Origin: Thioalkalivibrio sp.
GTDB lineage: Bacteria; Pseudomonadota; Gammaproteobacteria; SpSt-1174
DNA: 24,356 nucleotides
Direction of reading: 5' to 3'
Assembly: GCA_011046015.1 (NCBI GenBank)
Contig: DSBO01000242.1
Coordinates: forward strand, 1 to 24,356
The translations under genes and the position numbers were made by a program. The notes under the pieces were generated by a model. The model made no database searches, was not told the DNA's origin, and saw nothing but the letters and a program-made list of their open reading frames with translations. Positions 15,786 through 22,596 of this stretch are shown one piece after another. The first letter of the stretch is position 1. Every line of letters starts with the position of its first letter.

Positions 15786-17177
15786 ATGCGAACAAAAGCC
15801 CTGCTGGCCGTCCTGCTGGCCCTGAGCCTGCTGGTGCCGCTCCTGTCCGCCGCGGGCGAGACCGGGCGGTCGATCGAGGACACCCACGAATTCATCCTGA
15901 AAAATGGCATGAAGGTCGTCGTCAAGGAGGACCATCGCGCCCCGGTGGTGGTGCAGCAGGTCTGGTACAAGGTCGGCTCCTCCTACGAATACGGCGGCAT
16001 CACCGGCATCTCGCACGTGCTCGAGCACATGATGTTCAAGGGCACCAGCCGCTACCCGAACGGGACCTTCTCCGAGGTCATCGCCGAGCAGGGCGGCCGG
16101 GAGAACGCCTTCACCAGCCGCGACTACACGGCCTATTACCAGGTGCTGGCGGCCGACCGGCTGGAGATCGCCATGCGCCTGGAGGCCGACCGCATGCGCA
16201 ACCTGCTGATGCGGGAAGACGACTTTCAGCGCGAGCGCGCGGTGGTGCAGGAGGAGCGTCGCCTGCGCACCGAGGACAACCCCACCGCACTCACCTACGA
16301 GCGCTTCCAGGCCACCGCCTACCTCAACAGCCCCTACGGCGACCCCGTCATCGGCTGGATGCAGGATCTCGAGAGCCTCACGCTGGACGACCTCAAGGCC
16401 TGGTATGACCGCTGGTACGCCCCCAACAACGCCACCCTGGTGGTGGTGGGCGATGTCGACCCCGACGAGGTGCGTCGCCTGGCCCGCCGCTACTACGGCA
16501 CCATCCGCGCGCGCGAGGTCGCCCCGCCCAAGCCGCGGCAGGAGGTGCCCCAGCAGGGTGAGCGCCGGGTCACGGTCAAGGCGCCAGCCGAGCTGCCCTA
16601 CGTACTGCTGGGCTACAAGGTCCCGGTCGTACTCAGCGCCGAGACCGAATGGGAGCCCTATGCCCTGGAGGTGCTGGCCGGGGTGCTCGACGGTGGCAGC
16701 AGCGCGCGCCTGAGCCGCAATCTGGTGCGCGGCCGCGAGATCGCCGCCAGTGCGGGTGCCGGCTACAACGCGGCCGGCCGTCTGGAAGGCCTGTTCATGC
16801 TCGACGGCACGCCCGCCCCCGGGCAGCCGGCCGCCGCCATCGAGGCCGCCCTGCGCGACGAGATCCGCGCCCTGCGCGAGGCGCCCGTGACCGGGGACGA
16901 GATCGAGCGCGTGAAGGCGCAGGTGGTCGCCGGCGAGATCTACCAGCGCGACTCCATCCAGCATCAGGCCATGGTGATCGGCACGCTGGAGACGGTGGGC
17001 CTGGACTGGCGCCTGGCCGAGGACTACGCCGAGCGCATCCGCGCCGTCACGCCGGAGCAGGTGCAGGCCGTGGCCCGCAAGTACCTCGTTGACGACCGGC
17101 TGACCGTGGCGCATCTCGACCCCCAGCCGATCGACCCGGACAACCCGCCGAGCCGTTTCGACGGCCACCTGCGCTGA
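15786..17177 (+). CDS. Secreted M16-family zinc metallopeptidase (active subunit)
   Basis: Insulinase/mitochondrial-processing-peptidase-like protease, exported to the envelope. The 463-residue protein has a signal peptide (about residues 1-23: MRTK then a Leu-rich core to SAA). The inverted zinc motif H77-V-L-E80-H81 is intact, and the third zinc ligand is a glutamate in VVQEER (E156/E157) at the expected distance. The C-terminal half holds the second M16 domain. ATG 15786 follows AAGGTG at 15771-15776. The frame is open upstream to 15702, but that part lacks signal-peptide features. It pairs with the next gene, which lacks the zinc motif, to form a likely heterodimer. Confidence 0.92.
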   Translation: MRTKALLAVLLALSLLVPLLSAAGETGRSIEDTHEFILKNGMKVVVKEDHRAPVVVQQVWYKVGSSYEYGGITGISHVLEHMMFKGTSRYPNGTFSEVIAEQGGRENAFTSRDYTAYYQVLAADRLEIAMRLEADRMRNLLMREDDFQRERAVVQEERRLRTEDNPTALTYERFQATAYLNSPYGDPVIGWMQDLESLTLDDLKAWYDRWYAPNNATLVVVGDVDPDEVRRLARRYYGTIRAREVAPPKPRQEVPQQGERRVTVKAPAELPYVLLGYKVPVVLSAETEWEPYALEVLAGVLDGGSSARLSRNLVRGREIAASAGAGYNAAGRLEGLFMLDGTPAPGQPAAAIEAALRDEIRALREAPVTGDEIERVKAQVVAGEIYQRDSIQHQAMVIGTLETVGLDWRLAEDYAERIRAVTPEQVQAVARKYLVDDRLTVAHLDPQPIDPDNPPSRFDGHLR

Positions 17178-17199
17178 ACCGATGCGAGGGAATGACTGC

Positions 17200-18504
17200 A
17201 TGATCCTGCGACTGACCGTATTGCTGCTGGCCCTGATCGCGCTGCCCGCGCAGGCCGCGCCCGACATCCAGCACTGGACGACCGACAACGGCCTGCGCGT
17301 GTACTACGTCGAGGCCCCCGAACTGCCGATGGTGGACCTGCGCCTGGTGTTCGACGCCGGCAGTGCCCGTGACGGCGGGCGGCCGGGTCTGGCGCGCATG
17401 ACCAACGCGCTGCTCGCCAGCGGGGCGGGCGACTGGGACGCCGACGCCATCGCCGAGCGCTTCGAGTCCGTGGGCGCTCAGTACGGCGCCGGCGCGGCGC
17501 GCGACATGGCCTGGGTGTCGTTGCGCAGCCTCAACGACCTCGACTGGTTCGAGCCGGCGCTGGCGACCTTCCTCGCCGTGGTGCAGGCCCCGCGCTTTCC
17601 CGCGGCCGATTTCGAGCGCACCCGCCGCCAGGCCTTCGTCGCCCTCAGCCGGCAGGCACAGGACCCGGGCGAGATCGCCAGCAAGGCCCTGTACGAAGCG
17701 GTCTACGGTGACCACCCCTATGCCCACCCGCCGCTGGGCACGCGCGAGTCCATCGAGGGCCTCGCGCGGGGCGACCTCGTGGCCTTCCACGCCCGCCACT
17801 ACGTGGCGCGCAACGGCGTGCTGGCCATCGTCGGCGACCTCGATCGGCCGGCTGCCGAGGCCCTGGCCGACCGTGTCAGCGCCGGTCTGGCGGCCAGCGA
17901 GCCGGCCCCGGCCCTGCCGCCCGTGCCCACGCTCGACGAGGCCCGCACCCTGCGCATCCCGTTCCCCTCCGAGCAGGCCCACGTTTACCTGGGCGCGCCC
18001 GGCATGAGCCGCGGCGATGCCGATTACTTCGCCCTGTACTTCGGCAACCACATGCTCGGCGGTTCCGGCTTCACCTCGCGGCTGACGAAGGCCGTGCGCG
18101 TGGAGCGCGGGCTGTCCTACAGTGTGTACAGCTACTTCCTGCCGATGGCGCAGCAGGGGCCGTTCCTCGCCGGCCTGCAGACCCGCGTCGACCAGGCCGA
18201 AGAGGCCGTGGAGGTGGCGCGCGAGACGCTGGCGACCTTCGTCGCACAAGGCCCCGCCGCCGAGGAGTACCGCGCCTCGCTGGCCAACATCACGGGCGGC
18301 TTCCCGCTGCGCGTGGCGAGCAACAGCGACATCGTCCAGTACCTGGCCATGATCGGCTTCTATGACCTGCCGCTGGACTACCTTGACCGCTTCACCGACC
18401 GCATCGAGGCGGTGACCGTCGCGGATATCCGCGACGCCTTCGCCCGCCGGCTCGACCCCGAGCGCATGATCACGGTCATCGTCGGTGGCCCGGAAGCCGA
18501 GTAG
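17200..18504 (+). CDS. Secreted M16-family peptidase-like protein (non-catalytic partner)
   Basis: Second member of the M16 pair, 434 residues, with a signal peptide (MILRLTVLLLALIALPAQAA). In the N-terminal domain the HxxEH motif is replaced (PGLARMTNALLASG, residues 62-75), so it should not bind zinc. It keeps C-terminal M16 features, including the RGLSYSVYS stretch that in the non-catalytic subunit contributes to substrate binding. ATG 17200 is chosen because GAGGG (17186-17190) lies nine bases upstream. An in-frame ATG at 17182 has no such site and would add a polar N-terminus. It starts 22 bases after the active gene. Substrate unknown. Confidence 0.9.
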   Translation: MILRLTVLLLALIALPAQAAPDIQHWTTDNGLRVYYVEAPELPMVDLRLVFDAGSARDGGRPGLARMTNALLASGAGDWDADAIAERFESVGAQYGAGAARDMAWVSLRSLNDLDWFEPALATFLAVVQAPRFPAADFERTRRQAFVALSRQAQDPGEIASKALYEAVYGDHPYAHPPLGTRESIEGLARGDLVAFHARHYVARNGVLAIVGDLDRPAAEALADRVSAGLAASEPAPALPPVPTLDEARTLRIPFPSEQAHVYLGAPGMSRGDADYFALYFGNHMLGGSGFTSRLTKAVRVERGLSYSVYSYFLPMAQQGPFLAGLQTRVDQAEEAVEVARETLATFVAQGPAAEEYRASLANITGGFPLRVASNSDIVQYLAMIGFYDLPLDYLDRFTDRIEAVTVADIRDAFARRLDPERMITVIVGGPEAE

Positions 18505-19120
18505 GCCGGCGGCCGGCCGGCGTGCACCGCGCGCCGGTGCCCCCGGGCGCCTGCGCATCATCGGCGGACAGTGGCGCGGCCGGCGCCTGCCCGTGCCCCA
18601 CGCCCCGGGCCTGCGGCCCACGCCCGACCGGGTGCGCGAGACCCTGTTCAACTGGCTGCAGGGCGTCACCGAGGGTGCGCGTGCCCTCGACCTGTTCGCC
18701 GGCAGCGGCGCGCTGGGCTTCGAGGCCGCCTCGCGCGGGGCGCGCAGCGTCGTCATGGTCGAGGCCGATGCCCGCATCGCCACCCACCTGAGAGAGCAGG
18801 CCGCCACCCTCGACGCCTCGCGCCTTCGCGTCGAGGCCCGCAGCGTCCGCGCCTTCCTGGCCGGCGCACCGCAGCCCGTCGACCTCGTCTTTCTGGACCC
18901 GCCCTATGGTCAGGGGCTGGTGGCCGAGACCCTGGCGCTGCTTGCACGGGGCTGGCTGGCCCCCGGCGCGCACCTCTACATCGAGGCCGAGGCCGAACTC
19001 GGCGAGCCGGTCCTGCCCGACGGCTGGACGTTGCTGAAGACACGCCGCGCCGGCCAGGTCGGGTATCACCTGGCGCGCGCCCCTGACGCATCCGGCGTCA
19101 GCCCCGATTCAGGCGACTGA
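18485..19120 (+). CDS. rsmD: 16S rRNA (guanine(966)-N2)-methyltransferase RsmD
   Basis: Methylates G966 of 16S rRNA. The 211-residue protein starts with a basic tail and the family segment GRLRIIGGQWRGRRLPV (21-37), then RPTPDRVRETLFNWL. The SAM-binding motif LDLFAGSGALGFEA lies at 68-81 and the catalytic DPPY at 138-141. The likely start is GTG at 18485, overlapping the end of the M16 gene by 20 bases. No in-frame ATG lies between it and the first conserved block. No clear ribosome site is seen, which fits coupling to the upstream gene. Confidence 0.93.
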   Translation: MARKPSRPAAGRRAPRAGAPGRLRIIGGQWRGRRLPVPHAPGLRPTPDRVRETLFNWLQGVTEGARALDLFAGSGALGFEAASRGARSVVMVEADARIATHLREQAATLDASRLRVEARSVRAFLAGAPQPVDLVFLDPPYGQGLVAETLALLARGWLAPGAHLYIEAEAELGEPVLPDGWTLLKTRRAGQVGYHLARAPDASGVSPDSGD

Positions 19121-19198
19121 GCTAGCCTGTCCCCGTTGTTGGCCGGATAATGGCGCGGCCTCTATGCGGTGGCGTGAATCACGATGGGGGAAGGGGGT

Positions 19199-19840
19199 AT
19201 GGGTTTGAAGGCGGCTTATGCGGTACGTCCTGTCGTTATCCTGGTCATGCTGGGCGCGCTGGGCCTGTCCGGCTGCGCCACGCTCAACGAGGCGGAATGC
19301 CGCACCGGCGACTGGTACACCATCGGCTATGAAGATGGGCTTCAGGGCCAGCCGGTCACGCGCCTCGCCTCGCATCGCAAGGCCTGCGCGAAGCACGGGG
19401 TGCAGCCCGACCTCGCCGCATACACCGCCGGCCGCGATGCGGGGTTGGAAACCTACTGTCAGCCACACGGCGGTTACTGGGCCGGTCTCAGGGGCTCCGC
19501 CTACCACGGTGTGTGCCCGGCCCATCTGCTCGATGACTTCCTGCCGGCCTACGAATACGGGCGCGACATCCACGCGCTGGAGAGCGACGCACGCTCCGAG
19601 CGGCGCGAGGCCGACCGGCTGTATGGCGAAATCCGCCGCCTCGATGAGGCCATCGCCCAGCGCGAGGCCCTGCTCATCGCCCCCGGGTTGCGCCCCCACG
19701 AGCGCGCGGACCTCCTCGTCGAGATCAAGTCCCTGGTGCGCGCTCAGCGTGCGCTGGAGGCCGACATCGCCGACCGGCAGGGCTACGCCGAGGCCCTGCA
19801 ATACCGCGCGGCGGACCTGAGGGCGAGCAGCCCCTACTGA
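19199..19840 (+). CDS. DUF2799-like lipoprotein with C-terminal coiled coil
   Basis: A 213-residue predicted outer- or inner-membrane lipoprotein. The signal peptide ends in the lipobox LSGC with the acylated Cys at about residue 26. The mature part has repeated Gly/aromatic motifs (WYTIGYEDGLQG, YTAGRDAGLETYC, GLRGSAYHGVC, YEYGRDIH) and conserved Cys, as in DUF2799 proteins. Residues about 135-200 are charged and heptad-like, probably a coiled coil. The start is uncertain: ATG 19184, ATG 19199 and TTG 19205 are all in frame, and AAGGGGG (19191-19197) best fits TTG 19205. ATG 19199 is given as a compromise. Function unknown. Confidence 0.8.
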   Translation: MGLKAAYAVRPVVILVMLGALGLSGCATLNEAECRTGDWYTIGYEDGLQGQPVTRLASHRKACAKHGVQPDLAAYTAGRDAGLETYCQPHGGYWAGLRGSAYHGVCPAHLLDDFLPAYEYGRDIHALESDARSERREADRLYGEIRRLDEAIAQREALLIAPGLRPHERADLLVEIKSLVRAQRALEADIADRQGYAEALQYRAADLRASSPY

Positions 19841-19842
19841 GC

Positions 19843-19872
19843 GCCCGGGCTACCGGCGCTTGCAGCCCGGGC
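19843..19872 (+). terminator. 9-bp hairpin after the lipoprotein gene
   Basis: GCCCGGGCT (19843-19851) pairs perfectly with AGCCCGGGC (19864-19872) around a 12-base loop, two bases after the stop codon. There is no T-run. It probably ends or protects the lipoprotein mRNA and separates it from coaD. Confidence 0.5.
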
Positions 19873-19895
19873 CCGCGGCCTGAATACTAGGCGCC

Positions 19896-20375
19896 ATGAA
19901 CATCACCGCCGTCTACCCCGGGACCTTCGATCCCATCACCCGTGGCCACACCGACCTGGTGCGGCGCGCGGCCGGCCTGTTCGACCACGTCATCGTGGCC
20001 GTGGCCGCCAGCGCCAAGAAGACGCCGTTCTTCCCGCTGGCCGAGCGCATCGGCCTGGCCGAGCAGTCGCTGGGCGGGCAGTCCAACGTGGCGGTCATCG
20101 GCTTCGATGGCCTGCTGGTCAACTTCGTGCGTTCCCAGGGCGCGCGGGTGGTGCTGCGCGGCCTGCGGGCGGTGTCCGACTTCGAGTACGAGTTCCAGCT
20201 CGCCGGCATGAACCGCCACCTCGCGCCCGACCTCGAGACCCTGTTCCTCACCCCGGCCGAGGAGTACGCCTATGTGTCCTCAAGCCTGGTGCGGGAAATT
20301 GCATCCCTGGGCGGCGATGTATCACACTTCGTCGACGCCCACGTCGAGGCTGCACTACGGGCGCGGATGCTTTAG
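19896..20375 (+). CDS. coaD: Phosphopantetheine adenylyltransferase
   Basis: Fourth step of coenzyme A synthesis: transfers AMP from ATP to 4'-phosphopantetheine to give dephospho-CoA. The 159-residue length is typical. The nucleotidyltransferase signature YPGTFDPITRGHTD (7-20) includes T10 and H18 of the T/HxGH motif. RGLRAVSDFEYE and the C-terminal YVSSSLVREIASLGG are family blocks. It sits between rsmD and a ferredoxin gene, as in many gammaproteobacteria. Confidence 0.97.
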   Translation: MNITAVYPGTFDPITRGHTDLVRRAAGLFDHVIVAVAASAKKTPFFPLAERIGLAEQSLGGQSNVAVIGFDGLLVNFVRSQGARVVLRGLRAVSDFEYEFQLAGMNRHLAPDLETLFLTPAEEYAYVSSSLVREIASLGGDVSHFVDAHVEAALRARML

Positions 20376-20413
20376 AATTTGGCAATACACTGAATTACGC
20401 AAAAGGTGATGTC

Positions 20414-20662
20414 ATGGCCCTGCTGATCACTGACGAATGCATCAACTGCGACGTCTGCGAACCCGAATGCCCGAACGGCGCGATCTCCCCGGGTGACGAG
20501 ATCTACGAGATCGACCCCAACCTCTGCACCGAGTGCGTCGGCCACTACGACGAGCCCCAGTGCATCGAGGTCTGCCCGGTGGACTGCATCCTCGTCGACC
20601 CCGAGCACGAAGAGAGTCGCGACGAACTGCAGGCCAAGTACGAAAAGCTCACCAGCGCCTGA
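20414..20662 (+). CDS. fdx: 2[4Fe-4S] ferredoxin (YfhL / Allochromatium type)
   Basis: Small electron carrier of 82 residues. Cluster 1 ligands are C9, C12, C15 and the later C58. Cluster 2 ligands are C38, C41, C50 and C54, with the 8-residue insertion between C41 and C50 (VGHYDEPQ) plus a C-terminal helix that mark the Allochromatium vinosum/YfhL type. C19 is the remaining Cys of the first motif and, in this family, the eight ligands are shared between the two halves of the chain. The ATG follows AAAGGTG (20402-20407) at six bases. The stop overlaps the likely ggt start by one base. Its intrinsic terminator lies within ggt. Partner enzymes are not shown by this context. Confidence 0.95.
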   Translation: MALLITDECINCDVCEPECPNGAISPGDEIYEIDPNLCTECVGHYDEPQCIEVCPVDCILVDPEHEESRDELQAKYEKLTSA

Positions 20663-22401
20663 TGCCCGTCATCATGTTCTCGCGTACGCCGAACACGAAA
20701 AGGCCCCGTCACGGGGCCTTTTCGCTTTCACGCCGCCTGCTTCGCGGGCTTGCCCTCTGCCTGGTCCTGTTCAGCCTCGCGGCGCAGGCGGCCGACGGCC
20801 CGGGGCGCAATGCCATCGCCAGTGCCCACCCGGCGGCCACCGCGGCCGGGCACGAGATCCTGGCGGCCGGCGGCAACGCCTTCGACGCCGCCGTGGCCGT
20901 GAGCGCCGCGCTGGCCGTGGTCGAGCCCTACAGCTCCGGCATCGGCGGGGGCGGGTTCTGGCTCATCCACCGCGCCGAGGACGGTTTCACCACCATGATC
21001 GACGGGCGCGAGCGCGCCCCGCTCGCCGCCCACCGCGACATGTACCTGGACGCCGAGGGCGAGGTGATCCCCAGGGCCTCGGTGGACGGCCCGCTTTCCG
21101 CCGGCATCCCCGGCGAGCCCGCCGCGCTCGCCCACCTGGCCGGGACCTACGGCCGGCTGCCCCTCGCCGAGAGCCTGGTCCCCGCCATCCGGCTCGCCGA
21201 GGAGGGCTTCGCGGTCGACGCCCACTACCGGCGCATGGCCGGCTTCCGCCTCGAGGCCCTGCGCGCCTCGGAGGACGCCACCCGGCTCTTCCTGCGCGGC
21301 GCCAACGTGCCCGAAGAGGGCACCGTCATCCGCCAGCTCGAGCTCGCCGCCACCCTGCGCGCCCTGGCCGAAAGAGGCCACGACGGGTTCTACAAGGGCG
21401 AGGTCGCCGAAAAGCTCGTCAACGGCGTGCGTGCCGGCGGCGGCATCTGGTCGCTGCAGGATCTCGCCGACTACGAGATCGTCGAGCGCGACCCCGTCCA
21501 CGGCGAGTACCGCGGCATCACCGTCACCGCCGCCGCCCCGCCGTCCTCCGGCGGCATGGTGCTGGTCGAGGCCCTGAACATCCTCGAGGGCTACGACCTG
21601 CAGCAGATGGACGCGGCCACCCGCACCCACGTAATCGTCGAGGCCATGCGCCGCGCCTACCGCGACCGCGCCGAGTACCTGGGCGATCCCGACTACGTGG
21701 ACATGCCCCTGAGCCGCCTCACCCACCCGCAGTACGCCGCGGGACTGCGTGCCGGCATCCGGCTCGACCGCGCCACGCCCAGCAGCCTCCTGCCCGGCGT
21801 CGTGGACACCACCCCCAAGGGCGAGGACACCACCCACTTCTCCATCATCGACGGCGACGGCAACCGCGTCGCCGCCACGCTCTCCATCAACTACCCCTTC
21901 GGCGCCGCCTGGGTGGTGCCCGGCACCGGCGTCCTGCTCAACGACGAGATGGACGACTTCTCCGCCAAGCCCGGCGTGCCCAACGTCTACGGCCTGGTCG
22001 GCGCGGAGGCCAACGCCATCGAACCCGGCAAGCGCATGCTCTCCAGCATGACCCCCACCTTCCTCGACGACGGCGAGCGCATCGCCGTGGTCGGCACCCC
22101 CGGCGGCAGCCGCATCATCTCCATGGTGCTGCTCGCCGCGCTGGAGTTCAGCGAGGGCAGGGATGCCAAGGCCATGGTCGAGCGCCGCCGCTTCCATCAC
22201 CAGTTCCTGCCGGACGCCATCCAGTTCGAACCGCTGGCCTTCGACGATGCATTGCAGCTCGAACTGCAGTCGCGCGGGCATGAGCTGCAGCCGCTGGATT
22301 CGTCCTACGGGAATATGCATGTGGTGATCTGGGATCTGGAGAAGCGGCGGGTGGAGGCTGCTTCGGATGGGCGAGGGGTTGGGAAGGCGGAAGTGCGGTA
22401 A
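20662..22401 (+). CDS. ggt: Gamma-glutamyltranspeptidase (glutathione hydrolase)
   Basis: Periplasmic Ntn-hydrolase that cleaves the gamma-glutamyl bond of glutathione. The 579-residue precursor has a signal peptide (hydrophobic core LLRGLALCLVLFSLAAQAA, about 26-44) and a large subunit with GGNAFDAAVA and SSGIGGGGFWL. The self-cleavage site is D388/T389 in GEDTTHFSI, where T389 is the nucleophile of the small subunit. LSINYPFG and PGTGVLLNDEMDDFS follow. The start is ATG 20662 (one-base overlap with the ferredoxin stop) or ATG 20674. No other in-frame start exists before the signal peptide. Neither start has a good ribosome site, so translational coupling is likely. An intrinsic terminator lies at codons 12-21. 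Confidence 0.93.
   Translation: MPVIMFSRTPNTKRPRHGAFSLSRRLLRGLALCLVLFSLAAQAADGPGRNAIASAHPAATAAGHEILAAGGNAFDAAVAVSAALAVVEPYSSGIGGGGFWLIHRAEDGFTTMIDGRERAPLAAHRDMYLDAEGEVIPRASVDGPLSAGIPGEPAALAHLAGTYGRLPLAESLVPAIRLAEEGFAVDAHYRRMAGFRLEALRASEDATRLFLRGANVPEEGTVIRQLELAATLRALAERGHDGFYKGEVAEKLVNGVRAGGGIWSLQDLADYEIVERDPVHGEYRGITVTAAAPPSSGGMVLVEALNILEGYDLQQMDAATRTHVIVEAMRRAYRDRAEYLGDPDYVDMPLSRLTHPQYAAGLRAGIRLDRATPSSLLPGVVDTTPKGEDTTHFSIIDGDGNRVAATLSINYPFGAAWVVPGTGVLLNDEMDDFSAKPGVPNVYGLVGAEANAIEPGKRMLSSMTPTFLDDGERIAVVGTPGGSRIISMVLLAALEFSEGRDAKAMVERRRFHHQFLPDAIQFEPLAFDDALQLELQSRGHELQPLDSSYGNMHVVIWDLEKRRVEAASDGRGVGKAEVR
20696..20724 (+). terminator. Intrinsic terminator of fdx, embedded in the ggt coding start
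   Basis: CGAAAAGGCCCCG (20696-20708) pairs perfectly (13 bp) with CGGGGCCTTTTCG (20712-20724) around TCA. The right arm ends in TTTT. It is 34 bases after the ferredoxin stop and so is a standard terminator position, yet it lies within the first 21 codons of ggt. Confidence 0.85.
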
Positions 22402-22447
22402 CACTCCGTCCCGCTTTCATGGCGTTGAATCGGCTGGACGACTGTTC

Positions 22448-22496
22448 CAGGGGCCTTTGCCTGCACCGGCTCGCCAAGGCCCTAGCCGAGCCCCTG
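22448..22496 (+). terminator. Possible branched hairpin terminator after ggt
   Basis: CAGGGGC (22448-22454) pairs with GCCCCTG (22490-22496), followed by TTTA. Inner segments can pair further, either CGGCT with AGCCG or GGGCCTTTG with CAAGGCCC (one bulge). It lies in the 195-base gap between ggt (stop 22401) and the next gene. The rest of this gap shows only a short A-rich stretch at 22569-22579 before the start codon, and no clear promoter. Confidence 0.35.
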
Positions 22497-22596
22497 TTTA
22501 TCCACCTGTCCACTGCCTGCGCGCTCGCCCGTTGCCACGACACGGCTGTGGTAGCATTGCCCCACCCAGAAAATAAAAATACGGCAGCCGGACACC

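Noticed and set aside
20493..22283. 596-codon open frame on the + strand overlapping fdx and ggt
   Set aside because: The translation is Arg/Pro/Ala-rich frame-shift sequence. The ggt frame contains the catalytic Thr and all family blocks.
22552..22557. TTGCCA (22532) plus TAGCAT (22552) as promoter for the restriction-modification gene
   Set aside because: The spacing is 14 bases, too short for sigma-70.
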